The notes beneath the pieces were generated by a model. That model did not search any database. It had not been told where the DNA came from and saw nothing but the letters and a program-made list of their open reading frames with translations. From the NCBI GenBank assembly GCA_963556495.2, contig OY747722.1:27666501-27730500 (forward strand): a stretch of 64,000 nucleotides of DNA. Direction: 5' to 3'. Below are positions 11,287 through 63,165 of this stretch, piece by piece. A program made the translations under genes and the position numbers. Positions within the stretch are counted from its first letter, which is position 1. Every line of letters starts with the position of its first letter. This DNA comes from Valencia hispanica. Taxonomy: Eukaryota; Chordata; Actinopteri; Cyprinodontiformes; Valenciidae.

Positions 11287-12917
11287 CACTCAACAAAAAT
11301 ATAAACGCAACACCTTTGTTTCTGCTCCAATTTTTCATCAGATTTACTTAAAGATCTAAAATTCATTCCAGATACGCAATATTACCATTTCTCTCAAACA
11401 TTGTTCACAAATCAGTCTAAATGTGTGATAGTGAGCACTTCTGCTTTGCTGAGATAATCCATCCCACCTCACAGGTGTGCCACATCAAGATGCTGATCTG
11501 ACATCATGATTAGTGCACAGGTGTACCTTATACTGCCCACAATAAAAGGCCACCCTGGAATGTGCAGTTTTGTCTCACAGCAAAATGCCACAGAAGCCAC
11601 AAGCATTGAGGGAGCGTGCAATTGGCATGCTGTCAGCAGGAATGTCAACCAGATCTGTTGCTCGTGCATTGAATGTTCATTTCTCCACCATAAGCCGTCT
11701 CCAAAGGCTTTTCAGAGAATATGGCAGTACATCCAACCGGCCTCACAACCGCAGACCACGTGTAACCACACCAGCCCTGGACCTCCACATCCAGCAGGTT
11801 CACCTCCAAGATCGTCTGAAACCAGCCACTCAGACAGCTGCTGAAACAATTGGTTTGCATAAACAAACAATTTCTGCACAAACTGTCAGAAACCGTCTCA
11901 GGGAAGCTCAACTGCATGCTCGTCGTCCTCATCGGGGTCTTGACCTGACTCCAGCTCGTCGCCGTAACAGACTTGAGTGGGCAAATGCTCACATTCGATG
12001 GCGTCTGGCACGTTGGAGAGGTGTTCTCTTCACGGATGAATCTCGGTTTACATTGTTCAGGGCAGATGGCAGACAGCGTGTGTGGCGTCGTGTGGGTGAG
12101 CGCTTTGCTGATGTCAATGTTGTGGATCGAGTGACCCATGGTGGTGGTGGGGTTATGGTATGGGCAGGCATCTGTTATGGACGAAGAACACAGGTGCATT
12201 TTATTGATGGCATTTTGAATGCACAGAGATACCGTGATGAGATCCTGAGGCCCATTGTTGTGCCATACATCCATGAACATCACCTCATGTTTCAGCAAGA
12301 TAATGCACGGCCCCATGTTGCAAGGATCTGTACACAATTCTTGGAAGCTGAAAATGTCCCAGTTCTTGCATGGCCAGCATACTCACCGGACATGTCACCC
12401 ATTGAGCATGTTTGGGATGTGCTTGACCGGCGTATACGACAGCGTGTACCAGTTCCCACTAATATCCAACAACTTCGCACAGCCATTGAAGAGGAGTGGA
12501 CCAACATTCCACAGGCCACAATTGACAATCTGATAAACTCTATGCGAAGAAGATGTGTTGCACTGCATGAGGCAAATGGTGGTCACACCAGTTACTGACC
12601 GGTTCTGAGTCCCCAGACCCCCAATAAAGCAAAAAACTGCACATTCCAGGGTGGCCTTTTATTGTGGGCAGTATAAGGTACACCTGTGCACTAATCATGA
12701 TGTCAGATCAGCATCTTGATGTGGCACACCTGTGAGGTGGGATGGATTATCTCAGCAAAGCAGAAGTGCTCACTATCACACATTTAGACTGATTTGTGAA
12801 CAATGTTTGAGAGAAATGGTAATATTGTGTATCTGGAATGAATTTTAGATCTTTAAGTCCATCTCATGAAAAATGGGAGCAGAAACAAAGGTGTTGTGTT
12901 TATATTTTTGTTGAGTG
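11287..12917. mobile_element. Complete Tc1-like transposon with long terminal inverted repeats
   Basis: Flanked by TA on both sides (11285-11286, 12918-12919). The ends are CACTCAACAAAAATATAAAC and its reverse complement. The inverted repeats run about 285 bp (11287-11571 and 12633-12917) with few differences, unusually long for Tc1. One intact transposase gene lies between, with AATAAA at 12623-12628. Total 1631 bp. Looks recently active. Confidence 0.95.
11585..12598 (+). CDS. Tc1-like transposase, intact (337 aa)
   Basis: Cut-and-paste DDE transposase. ATG 11585 (MPQKPQALRERAIGML) is chosen over an upstream in-frame TTG. The N-terminus has paired HTH domains (residues about 10-110). The catalytic DD34E triad is visible: FTDESRF, FQQDNARPH and SPDMSPIEHVW, with exactly 34 residues between the second Asp and the Glu. 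GGGGVMVWAGI is the usual Gly-rich box. No stops or frameshifts. Length matches the family (about 340). Confidence 0.95.
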   Translation: MPQKPQALRERAIGMLSAGMSTRSVARALNVHFSTISRLQRLFREYGSTSNRPHNRRPRVTTPALDLHIQQVHLQDRLKPATQTAAETIGLHKQTISAQTVRNRLREAQLHARRPHRGLDLTPARRRNRLEWANAHIRWRLARWRGVLFTDESRFTLFRADGRQRVWRRVGERFADVNVVDRVTHGGGGVMVWAGICYGRRTQVHFIDGILNAQRYRDEILRPIVVPYIHEHHLMFQQDNARPHVARICTQFLEAENVPVLAWPAYSPDMSPIEHVWDVLDRRIRQRVPVPTNIQQLRTAIEEEWTNIPQATIDNLINSMRRRCVALHEANGGHTSY

Positions 12918-13367
12918 TATTACTTAATATCACACTATACAATGCACGTGCTCTGTAGGCACCAATGAAGATTCACTCACCTCAGCAGGCCAGTGCTTCA
13001 AACTGAAAGTGAGGAAGACCTATTTTCTGGTTAATTAAGTTAATTATTTGACAATTTGAGGCTACTCTGCGGCATTAAAGTTGTATTCAGATGTGGTAAG
13101 TTGACACCCATATATAAAAAAATGTAGAAATGAACCTGAATAAAAAAAGAAAAATAGAAAAAAGTAACACACTCTGTCCTGGTGTAGCAAAGCTCAATTA
13201 ATTAATTAGGCACTATTCACAATGGATGTGCATCAATAGCAACACATAAACTTCAAAGATGTGTCACCTTCATTTCTTCATTTTAAACCCACATAACATC
13301 AAATTTTTCTATACGCCAGCATACATGGCAAGATAGGAAACAGTGTTACTGCTCCTTTAGTTTGCTA

Positions 13368-14825
13368 TTTGATCCATCCATTCATCCATCCATATCTATA
13401 CCCTTCCATCCTCTGCAGGGTTGTGGGGAGCTGGTTCCTATCTCCAGCATTCATCTGGCAGGGTACACCCTTGACAGGTCGCTAGTCCATCACAAGGGCG
13501 ACACAGAGATTCACAGGACAAACAACCATGCACACACACACTCATACCTTAGGGCAATTCAGATTCATTTACAAATGACCACACAACAAGTTGGTGGAAT
13601 TTGTGTCCAGTACAGCATGACATGCTCACATGTCATATCAAAACACCACAATACAAACAATAAATATACAGATACACATAGAGACATCAGGTAATGACTT
13701 GGTTTAGTGTTCGAAAACAGCTGTTGGAAAAAAACTGTTTTTGAATCTGACTGATTTTGTTGACAGGAACCTGTAGCATCTTCCAGAAGGCAAAAGTGTG
13801 AACAGGTGATATGCAGGGTGAGAGTGGTCCGAGATTACTTTTACTGCCCATTGTGTAATGCATCTAAGGTACAGTGTGTCAATGGAAAGGAGGGTGTGGC
13901 CTGTGATTTTAGATGATTTGTCTATTATACGTTGTAGTTTTTTGCTTGAATGCGAGTCCAAATTTCCATAACAGACCATTATGGATGAGGTGAATATGGC
14001 GGTGTAAAATTGAAGCATGATGTTGTACCTGACTCTGATTTTTGTTGTTGTTGTTGTTGTTGTCTGAGAAAATATGATCTTTTATTGGCTTTTTTTGTAG
14101 ATTTGGTCTGAGCGCTGTTTCCATTTAAGTGTGTTACTGATGTGTGTACCTAAGAACTTGAATGACTCGGTGATGATGATGGGCTGGGTGGAGATGGAGA
14201 TGGGTGTTTTGTGAGTGGGTGAGTATTAGAAGTCGACTATGAGTTCCTGTGTTTTTGATGTGTTGAGCTGTAGGCTGTTGTTTTGTGACTGCTTTGGCGC
14301 CTGTTCACGATAATTGTGTTCATTATTGTTGGTGATGAGTCCAATTATGGTAGTCTCATCTGCATATTTGAGGATGGAGACTGAGCTTCTGGATAGCCTG
14401 CTGTTCAAACCTGCCATAAAAGTTGTTTAGTGAGTCTTGTACAATAAGTTACTGTAGGTGTCTGGTGATGGGGGTGGGCTCGTTTTGTAGTTAAGCATGC
14501 TTTGTAAGTTTTGCCAGATTCATTTGGTGTCATTTGATTGTATTAGCTGTTCTAAATTTTGTGCATATTTGGATTTGGCCTTTCTTAAAGCAGATCTAAG
14601 TTTGTATTTTTGCGTTGTTGCATGTATTGGTGTGGAGAGACCAATTAACCTAACAGTCATGTTTTTAGACTGTGGGAGGAAGCCGGAGTACCCGGAGGGG
14701 AATGCATGCACAGGGACAACATGCAAACGCCATGCAGAAAGACCCCAGGCTGGGATTTGAACCCAGGGCGTTCTTGCTGCAGTGCAACAGTGCTACCAAC
14801 TGCTCCATTGTGCAGCCTGCTGTTG
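13368..14825 (-). repeat. SINE-like repeat split by a LINE
   Basis: Minus strand: the head (14825-14640) has B box gggttcaaatccc, cctccgggtactccggcttc and ttaggttaattggtctctcc. The rest (13566-13368) resumes with gaattgccctaaggtatgag and ends in ggatggatgaatggatgg. Together they make one complete copy interrupted by about 1.07 kb. Confidence 0.75.
13567..14635 (-). mobile_element. LINE fragment (L2/Rex1-like), antisense, inside the SINE
   Basis: Minus-strand translation gives reverse-transcriptase pieces: SSVSILKYADETTIIG (the YADD box, here YADE), QNNSLQLNTSKTQELIVDF, and a C-terminus HPAYHLFTLLPSGRCYRFLS. Frameshifts break the frame. 5'-truncated. Confidence 0.75.
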
Positions 14826-16559
14826 ATTTCTGTTCCCATTTAATTAACTAAAGCCCAGTATAGTACAACCTATAAAGGACGACTATGCTGAGCACTAACT
14901 TTGCTTGTTGCGAGTCTGATGTCTTACTGTTCGCTGCTCTGTGGGCTTCAGTGTTCCACTGCATCAGCAGCTGATTAAAACCTACTTCCCCCACTTATGC
15001 CTTTCTCTCTTTCATACTACGCCTCAGCATAAAGATTCAGCTGAGTCACATTTGCCGTCACAAAAGAAGGCAGTCATTAAGGACTGAAGGTAAAAAAGAA
15101 AAATAAACATGGCTAGATTAAGTTCAATTAAGCTGTTTGGCTAAACTGAGAAGGATTTATCTATCCGGGAGTTAATCTGTTTGAGAAAAATACCCAATGA
15201 TCTTCTGGTCTTGTTGAGAGGCTGGGATTTATAAGGTTTTTTTCAGCATTAATCCTCATGAAAGAGATAAAAGATGCTAAAGTATCATATTCTTTACTGT
15301 TAGTCTTTCACAATAACAAATCTTCGTCATTTCAAATTGTTGATCCTCTGAATTCTATGGTCTAACAAATGCATGGACCAAGATTAAGTAAAAATAGAAC
15401 AGTTTAATGCAAAACTGCACTAATTGTTTTAAATGGATTCCAGTTAGTTGTCAATAAAATCTCTTTTTCAGATTCTTTTACAGATTTTCAGGCACTTGTG
15501 GCTTTCATTTGACAGTTAGTTGAAAGGAAACGGGAGGAGAGAGAAGGAGGAAAACATGCGGTAAAGGTTCCGGGGTTGGGAAATGAACAGCTGCGTTGAG
15601 AACTATAGCCTTTGCATATGGGGCGCCCACTATACCGCTATGCCACGCGAAACCCCTTATTTTGATTTTTATACATAGACATAACGGTATTGCTCAGGAG
15701 TTTTAAAATAAGATTTTGTTTAGCGCTCATAATAACTAGCATATAGTAGATCCCAGAGGCTGAAGCTATAGGTTAGTATGAAAGGGACTAAGGGACAAGC
15801 TGTTCATGTGAGCACGATTTTCAACCATCATAGTGTTGGCGTTTACTAGAATCTGGGGTGGAGGGTGGGGGGTTTCACAGGAGAAATGGTGGCAAGAGTT
15901 GGTATGTAAAAAGTTAGCCCGAAACTAGACATGTGAGCGAACAGAAAGAAAACTAAAAAATAAGAATAAATGAAGCCACTAAGCCTTAATTTAGAACATT
16001 TATTTACTGTACATTTTAGCCCTTTTCTTATATCAGTTGCTTTGAGCGAAAAATATTTCGTTCTCTTGCAGATTCCAGTTCACACTGAAAGACAACTGGT
16101 AGCACACCACATGATATTCTTTCAACTTTAGTTAGTTTTCACAATATGATTGCTCATAGTTTTGTGATGAGATATCTTTCCAAACTCCCAGATTTGTCTC
16201 ATAAATTAGGGAAAAATGTCTGACCAGCTAACAGGTGAGGAAAGACATTCCAACACTATCTCTGGCATCTCAATAAAAAGACCTGACACTAATAATAGGT
16301 ATAGGAATGATATGACAAATGTTTTTTGGGGATTCTGAATCCTGATCTGTTGAATACCTCAATATACATTCTTGCAAACATGTAGAACACCTCAATAAAT
16401 ATCCAGTTTGTTATTAAGAAATGTTCACATATTGATATCTATCATTATTTTTTATTTATCTCTGGAAATATGTGATTTCATTGCATTAAAAAACTAAAAT
16501 TAACATTGTTGTGGTCATTAAAGAAAATATAGCAACCAAAATGTATTTCAAGCAGAAGG
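14826..16559. other. No gene seen; tRNA-like/SINE remnant near 15560-15655
   Basis: gggcgcccactataccgcta near 15620 looks like an antisense SINE head. Otherwise AT-rich, no coding signal. Confidence 0.4.
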
Positions 16560-17170
16560 AAAAGTTGAGAAACGCCACCTCCTTTCACCCCTTTTGGCTA
16601 AAATTTATTCAGAAAGACACGTCTTCTAACCCTCTACCAGCCTCTGTCACCAATCTGAGAAAGGTTTGCTTCAATCCTTGCATTCAGCTATGAGATGTTT
16701 CAGGGGTTTCTTGCATGTGCAGTTTGTTTCAAAGCATCTCAATGAGATCAGGATTAGGCCTTTAGCCCAGTAGTTTCCGTTCCTAAATTCTCACCTAGAA
16801 AATGTGGATTTACTGGTAACTTTTGAGTCCCTGTATTATTGCAGGTCTAGTTCTCCTGTAGCTTTGTTTGCATAGTTTTCCTCTCATTTTCCTCATGCAC
16901 TTTTTGATATATGGTAGAATTGATGGTGGAGTTGGTCAGGTCCTGCTGCAGCTTAGCATCTCCATGCCATCATACATTGACCTTGGTGTTTCATATTTGA
17001 CATGTTATTTTCCTGGAATGCGGTATTTGGGTTTTTAAACATGTCTTATGCTCTGGTATACAAAAACGTGTATTGGACTCATCTGTCCAAAGAACTTGAT
17101 TCCGTAAGTTCTGGTCTTTGTCTCTGGGCAACCTTTAGTCAAGCTGTTTTTTTCTTAGAGGGCAAATATT
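16560..17170 (-). mobile_element. Tc1-like transposon relic, antisense
   Basis: ggactcatctgtccaaagaa and related blocks match the reverse strand of common teleost Tc1-like elements. Heavily decayed. Confidence 0.5.
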
Positions 17171-17571
17171 TCCCTCTCAAAGAAAGAGGGTTTTAGATTG
17201 ATTGTCTCATGATTGTCTCATGAGTCTCTGTTTTGGTCCTGCATAGACTGACAACCGGTCCTGCTTGTACTCTGCCTCTGGTCGATTGACTGCTGGAGGA
17301 AAGACTGTGATCCTGAATAGAACAAGCTAAATGGAAGAACTTTTCCTCTGTATTTGGATGATTAGCTGTTAGCCATTGTTGTTTCCTCTGCTTGAACAAG
17401 TAAATAAAATTGAAACCTGAATACATGTCATATATGAAGATCATGATGGAATTTAGAGCCATTATAAAGACAACACATGTCAAAAGTACCAAAATTGTAC
17501 TGTAGCCCTGTTTAAAGACAATCAGACATTTTATGCATATCTTGTTCCTGAATTCTATAAGAAAGACTGAT

Positions 17572-18585
17572 TACCATAATTTTCAGACTATTAAGTACGC
17601 CAGAATATAAGCTGCTACAGCTAAACTTTAAAAGAAAATAAATGTTGTACATATACAAGGCGCATCTGAATTTAAGCCGCACATTTTCATGTTGTAACAT
17701 GAGATGTTTGCACAGAAAGACGGTACACGGAAGATTTTTTTTTTATTATTAACTCTGCTATGATGTAATGCTTTCTCGTCCATCTGTCTGTCTGTTTCAA
17801 CATAACTCAAAAAAAGTTATGGACGGATTTTCAGGAAATGTTCGCAATGGGACGGGGAACAACTTATTAAATTTTGGGGTTGATCTGACATGAAGCCTGT
17901 GTCCACCCACCGACCAGCGGCGCTAACCTTCACTCCTCTCCCATGTCAGAGAGCTCACAAGCAGCTGCCCTCGCGCAGCGGCGCTGAATCTCCTCTGTCC
18001 CTGCTTTTCAAGTTTTGATTTGAGACATGCTATTTTTCAAACTCTACCTGAAAATGGAACTAGGGCGCCAACATGGCATTAACACAACACCACAGTAACA
18101 TGCCTGGTTAGAAAATAAAATAGACTTTGGCCTACCAGAAAAGACATTGGTCGCTATCTTCATCTTTCTCTAGCACACTAAAGCCACTGAAGTTGTCTTC
18201 TTCAGTGTCTTCATGTCCTCTGAAAGCTTTTGTCATCTTTTTACATTGACTCAGTTCCTCCCGCTGCCTCCTCCAATGTCTCACCATCAATCCATTAATG
18301 TCAAGCTAACATGCAGTAGCTCTATGTCCTTCTTTGACGACCAGCTTGATTGCCTTTAACCTAAAATATGCATTTCTTTGTGTTTTTATAATGAGGGTGT
18401 GAGCATGAAAACTACTGGTAGTGTCTTCTTCGGCGCATAATCTTTCCCCACGTCTGTCTCACTTTTATACTTCCTGCTAGAGTGCCCCCCGGTGGGCCGT
18501 TAGTCAGTAAAGAAGCTAGGGTCCAAAGCCTGGGAAAAAAGTTGCGGCTTATATTCCAAAAGTTGCAGTATATTAAACTGTAGGA
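17572..18585 (-). mobile_element. Pogo/Tigger-like element, copy B, interrupted
   Basis: Reverse orientation of copy A: ends ataattttcagactatt... and gcggcttatattccaaa. The HTH and acidic segments are readable on the minus strand around 18170-18330. About 380 bp of unrelated sequence (17710-18090, with aactcaaaaaaagttatgga) interrupts it. Confidence 0.6.
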
Positions 18586-18951
18586 AAAAAACAATATTTG
18601 GTATATTTTGATTCGGACAAGTAAAAGCAGGAATAATTGTGCTTTCATTATTCTGAATCTCATTATATCAACAGAGGAAGCAAATAGCAACTCCACAAAG
18701 TTGCAGTTTGTCCATTCTGGGCTTCAGTACCAAACAGACATATTTTACTTTTACATCACCATTGAGTGCATGAAGAAAGAACTCAGAGTGAGTTTCCTTG
18801 TGTTATTGCAGATGTGAGTTTATCTCTACATGGATCTGAGCCCAAGCAGCAGAGCCCCCACCGACACAGAGAGCTGCTGCAGCCCTCAGCCTCTGGCTCA
18901 CAGCCAGCGGACCGACCTCTCACTTTCCTGTACTGTGAGAGGGAGGACGTC

Positions 18952-58541
<39,590 letters not shown>

Positions 58542-59149
58542 GTCTGTGTTTTGTGGTGTTGTAGTTTTATAGTTTGTAAGCAGGAAAACTGACACTGAAA
58601 TTGCTAGATTGCGAAGTCCTACTCAGTATCTGTCATACATTAATGGGAATGGTCCGATTGTGTGTGACGGCACTGATTATTGTGATAATTAGCGGGTCCT
58701 AGACCAGGTTAACATCCCTTAATTAGTTGATTACTGTGCTAGACTGTGTGTGTGCAGAGTAGGAAAAACAGTAGAATTTTCTCCTTTTTTAAATGAGTAA
58801 CAGCCAGGGTTTATATTATAAGACACAGTCACAAAATACCTCTGCATTCTTTTCTGTGAAACTCAGTTATTACCTTTTTTTGATGAGCATATGAGCAAAA
58901 CAATAAATTAAAATGCAATGAGAATGAAATAAAATGTTTTCCAATATTCCATTTACCTAAAGTGCCACTTTAGTACCACAACCCCTTTCCAAGTTAAAGA
59001 GGGTTAACATTCAGTGCAATACACCATTCATATATTATCCACAATGAGTTAGCATTGGCCAGTATGAACACTGGCGAGTCAGTAGAAGCTTTAGACTACT
59101 CAAAGAAGCCCTGTGTGAGAAACATTGAGATTAGATTGTACAATCAGTG

Positions 59150-59345
59150 GATATCCCATATCTACACGCTAAAACTCCAATCCTGGAGTTTCGTCCCAGA
59201 GTGACAAACACAACTACACTGGCTGACCTTCGACAAATGTCAATAGAAGAATGGGATGTCATCCCACAGCAGTGTTGGACCAAGCTGGCGACCAGCATGA
59301 CAAGGAGATGTCAAGTTGTTGTGGCAATGTATGCTTCTCCTATGT
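59150..59345 (+). pseudogene. Tc1-like transposase C-terminal fragment
   Basis: Reads LADLRQMSIEEWDVIPQQCW then TKLATSMTRRCQVVVAMYAS, the usual C-terminal LQxxxxEEWxxIP...L block. Confidence 0.75.
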
Positions 59346-59664
59346 AACACTAAGCCCCCTGTTCAATGAAGACTGCTAAGTTGTTTCTTCAAAGTTCAAT
59401 TATCCAATCCAGGAAACAATGGCAAACTATACTAGGGTCTATACTCAATAAAAAGATTTTCCAAACGTAGAAGATTTATTGAAAAGAAGCATTTTACAGC
59501 AAATAAATACTGTGGGGCAAAATGTACTTTGCAGTCATCAATTTTGCAAGTTGTCCCACTTAAAAAAATTAGGTCTGTAATTTTCATCATAGTTACACTT
59601 CAACTGTGAGAGACAGAATGTAAAAGAAATCCAGAAGATCACATTGTATGATTTTTAAAGAATG

Positions 59665-61089
59665 GCACAGAGTGTGATCAATGTCTGCTTTACATAACCA
59701 TCAATAATTATGATCAATAATTTAATATTAATATAATTATTGATGAAGTTCAAGTTTTTAATCTACTAATTGAAGATCGGAGCACCAGCTTCTCCAAGAG
59801 AAGCACTCGTAATTCCAGACACCCAGTCTCTTCTGAAAATATGAGTTCAAAAAACACAGTGGACAATAATTGTGCTAATACACCAAGTAATCACAGAAAA
59901 CTTCTCTTTAATCTAAGGGGAATTTATTAAGAAAATAGATCAACCTTACAGCCAAAGCATTTCGTCAATAATTCCCATCTATTCTACCACATGTTACTAT
60001 ACTACTCAACTTAGAAAATTAATAATATGTGGATGGAACAAACAATAAGTATCAGAGAATCAATTCAAAACACTGTTTATCATAAAAAAGGGCGGGGGGC
60101 GGGCGAAATCATGTGTTGGTTTCTTCCCGTGGGTTGGAACCAAGGCATGCGCAGATGTGTATATAAAGGGGGAACAAAGCACAATGAAATTAGCTTTGGC
60201 TAACAATGGAGCAGAGTGTGTGCTGGCTCCTCCAAATGGGTAGGCCACGGCTTTAACAAAAGAGCAAAGAACAATGGAGTTAGCTTTTGGCCAACAGGCC
60301 CAGCCGGTGTGGGCCGGACAGAACCCGAATGCTGTGCAAAATATAATCAGTGTGGGAGAGAGAAAAGATGAAAGGCAGAGAGTAAGAAAATGGGATCCGC
60401 TCAGAATAAAAACCAGTTTAAAACACACCGCAAATTAAAGAGCTCACAAACTCATGCATGCGGTGACGCTAATGAGCAAACAGTTTCAGCGCTTAAAAAC
60501 ACTTCAACTAACAATGAACAAGGTCTAACCCATTCTGACCTATATTTTTCCTATTTATCTGCCCAGACACAAGATTAGAATTAATGAACCGGTTCAGTCC
60601 TACTTGCGTTGAGTGATCAGGCCCAGTCCACAAAGAGGAGAGCAAAGTGTGTCAAAATTAGACAAACGAGAGAGTTGTGTGCACAACGAGGCCTTCTGGA
60701 AACCACTGTTGCAGTTGCGGGCCACAAAAGCAGAGAATTGACGTCTGAGAAAGCGGAGCCGTCTTCTTAAAGAACTGTCTTGGAACAGTTTTGGTGTCAG
60801 CCAGGCACTGGATGCACGCGCAGACACTGGATAGACAGTGGCACTAAGAAGATTTTCTGGGAATTTCTTTCCCGCCCCGCAGGTCAGAAATAAAGGGATT
60901 TACCGGCGGAGAGTGTCTCCTTCTATTGCAGAGCAATGCTGAAAGAAAAATTCTGCTGCTCGTTGCTGCCCCTTTAATAAATGTGATGCCATCGTTGGCC
61001 ATGGACCAATTGGAATGCGTTGGGGGCACAGCTAAGAATGCTAAGAAATGCAGTTTGTTCAGTTCATTTGTGGAAAACGGGTCCCAACA
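59665..61089. mobile_element. LTR-like insertion within the Tc1 relic
   Basis: AATG flanks both junctions (59661-59664, 61090-61093), consistent with a 4-bp target duplication. Inside are a TATA-like tgtatataaaggggga near 60158 and an AATAAA near 60977, in the order expected of an LTR on the + strand. No coding domain recognised. The class is inferred. Confidence 0.45.
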
Positions 61090-61239
61090 AATGTATTTGT
61101 ATAATGGTGCAGAAAATTAGTATTTAGCACATACATACAAACAAGCAAGAATTTTGGCTCCCACAGACCTGGTACTTTTTTCTTTAAGAGGCTGTTCTAT
61201 TCTCCACTTTGCCTGTATGAATGGCACCTGTTTGAATTA

Positions 61240-62290
61240 TCTGTCAAAAAGACACCAGTCTAGACTTTCAAACAATCGGACTCCAACCTCCACCATTGTC
61301 AAGACCAGAGAGCTGTTTAAGGACACCAAGGACAAGATTGTACACCTGCACAGGACTGGGAGGAACCAATCTAAAATAGGCAAGCAGCTTAGTGAGAAAA
61401 GATCAACTGTTGGAGCAATTATTAGAAAATGGAATAAATAAAATGGAATAAATAAAGATCACTGACAATCTCCCACAATCTGGGGCTCCATGCAAGATCT
61501 TAGCCTTGTGGGGTTTACATGATCTTAAGAATGGCGAGGAAACAGCGCAGGACTACATGGGGGGAACTGGTCAATGACCTGAAGAGAGCTGGGACCATAG
61601 CAACAAAGGTTACCATTAGTAAAACACTACGTCGTCATGGATTAAAATCCTCCAGCGCTCTAAAGGTCCCCCTGCTTAAACCAACACATGTCTAAGCCTG
61701 TCTAAAGTTTGCCAGAGATCATCTGGATGATTCAGAGGAGGACTGGGAGAATGTCATGTGGTCAGATGAGAGCAAAATAGAACTCTTTGGTATAAACTCC
61801 ACTCACTGTGTTTGGAGGGGGAAGATTGCTGAGTTGCATCCCAAGAACACCATACCCACTGTGAAGCATGGGCGTGGAAACATTATACTTTGGGTCTGCT
61901 TTTCTGCAAGGGGGAAAGGACGATTGGTCCGTATTAAGGAAAGGATTAATTGGGGCCATGTATCATTTGGACAAAAACCTCATTCCATCAGTGAGAGCAT
62001 TGATGATGAAACATGGCTGGATCTTCCAGCATGACAATGATCCGCAACAGATCGCCCGGGCAACGAATGAGTGGCTATGTAAAAAGCATTTAAAGGTTCT
62101 GGAATGGCCCAGCCAGTCTCCAGACCTCAATCCAATAGAGAATCTGTGGAGGGAGTTGAAAGTCCGTGTTGCCTAGCGACAGCCCCAAAACATCACAGCT
62201 CTAGAGAAGATCTACATGGAAGAATGGTTCAAAATGCCAGCTACAGTGTGTGCAAACCTGGTGAAGACCTACAGGAAACCTTTGACCTCT
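61240..62290 (+). pseudogene. Broken Tc1-like transposase
   Basis: Pieces in several frames: [20 protein letters not shown] (HTH), [20 protein letters not shown] (first Asp), [20 protein letters not shown] (second Asp), [20 protein letters not shown] (Glu). Stops and frameshifts separate them. Confidence 0.85.
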
Positions 62291-62541
62291 GTCATTGCCA
62301 ACCAAGATTACATTACAAAGTATTGAAACTTTTGTTATTTGCCAAATACTTATTTTCTGCACCATCATACAAATACATTCTTTAAAAATCATACAATGTG
62401 ATTTCCTGGAATTTTTTCTTTTACATTCCGTCTCTCACAGTTGAAGTATACCTATGATGAAAATTACAGACCTCTCTCATCTTTTTAAGTGGGACAACTT
62501 GCACAATCGGTTGCTACCAAATACTTTTTTGCCCCACTGTA

Positions 62542-63160
62542 ACTGACCAAACACGCATTTTCACACTTTTTGTGGTAGGTTTAGATGGAATGCTGTTGTT
62601 AAAGCCATAGGTGGCTATATGAAGAAAGCAAGTATCTGAAAAAAATCCTGATTAAATTTTTTTTCCCAAACCTTTGGTTTGCAGTGTATGTGTTCAGTAT
62701 TAGTTAAAGCTGCAGTCTGGAGTATTTGAAGGAGAGAGATTTTTTGAATCTGACGTACCAAGGCCCCTCCCAAAACACTCTCCCCTCCCCTTCCCTTCCT
62801 CCCTACCGCTGCAGTTGCGCACGCGCATCACCTGTGGCGACACCGCGAGTCAAAGAAGTAAGCAGCAAGCGCTATTGAGCACCACCCGATTGTATTTTTG
62901 CTATGGACATTTTCGGAGGTGAACAACTTCTGCATGACTGATGCTCTCTCACAATATATCGACTGTAAACAGGAAGACACGGAGCGGTCTGTGTGCGCGG
63001 CCCCATGTTCACATGTTTGCGCGATCCGCATGCAAGTTGATTGACAGCTGACAATGCGGAAACTTGAATTCTATTGGCTAAAAAAATTCGCCGCTCAGTG
63101 TGAAATGCATAGGGGTCTACGGGAGGAAGGTGGGATTAAGAAAAATAACAATTGTTGTGG
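62542..63160. other. No gene seen; possible DNA-transposon remnant
   Basis: A CpG-containing block (ttgcgcacgcgcatcacctg) with pyrimidine tracts; similar in style to 2780-3000. No coding signal. Confidence 0.3.
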
Positions 63161-63165
63161 AGCAC

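Larger units (their letters stand above)
59510..62539 (+). mobile_element. Tc1-like transposon relic carrying a 1.4-kb insertion
   Basis: TA-flanked ends (59508-59509, 62540-62541) with inverted repeats ctgtggggcaaaa... and ...tttttgccccactg. The right repeat extends about 150 bp inward and matches the left one until 59664, where foreign DNA starts; the match resumes at 61090. Transposase remains lie at 61240-62190. Confidence 0.85.

Noticed and set aside
11570..11584. Five extra N-terminal residues for the Tc1 transposase
   Set aside because: They require a TTG start; ATG 11585 fits the family start MPQK/MPKSKE-like and a normal eukaryotic start.
11645..12337. 230-codon minus ORF
   Set aside because: Shadow of the Tc1 transposase on the other strand.
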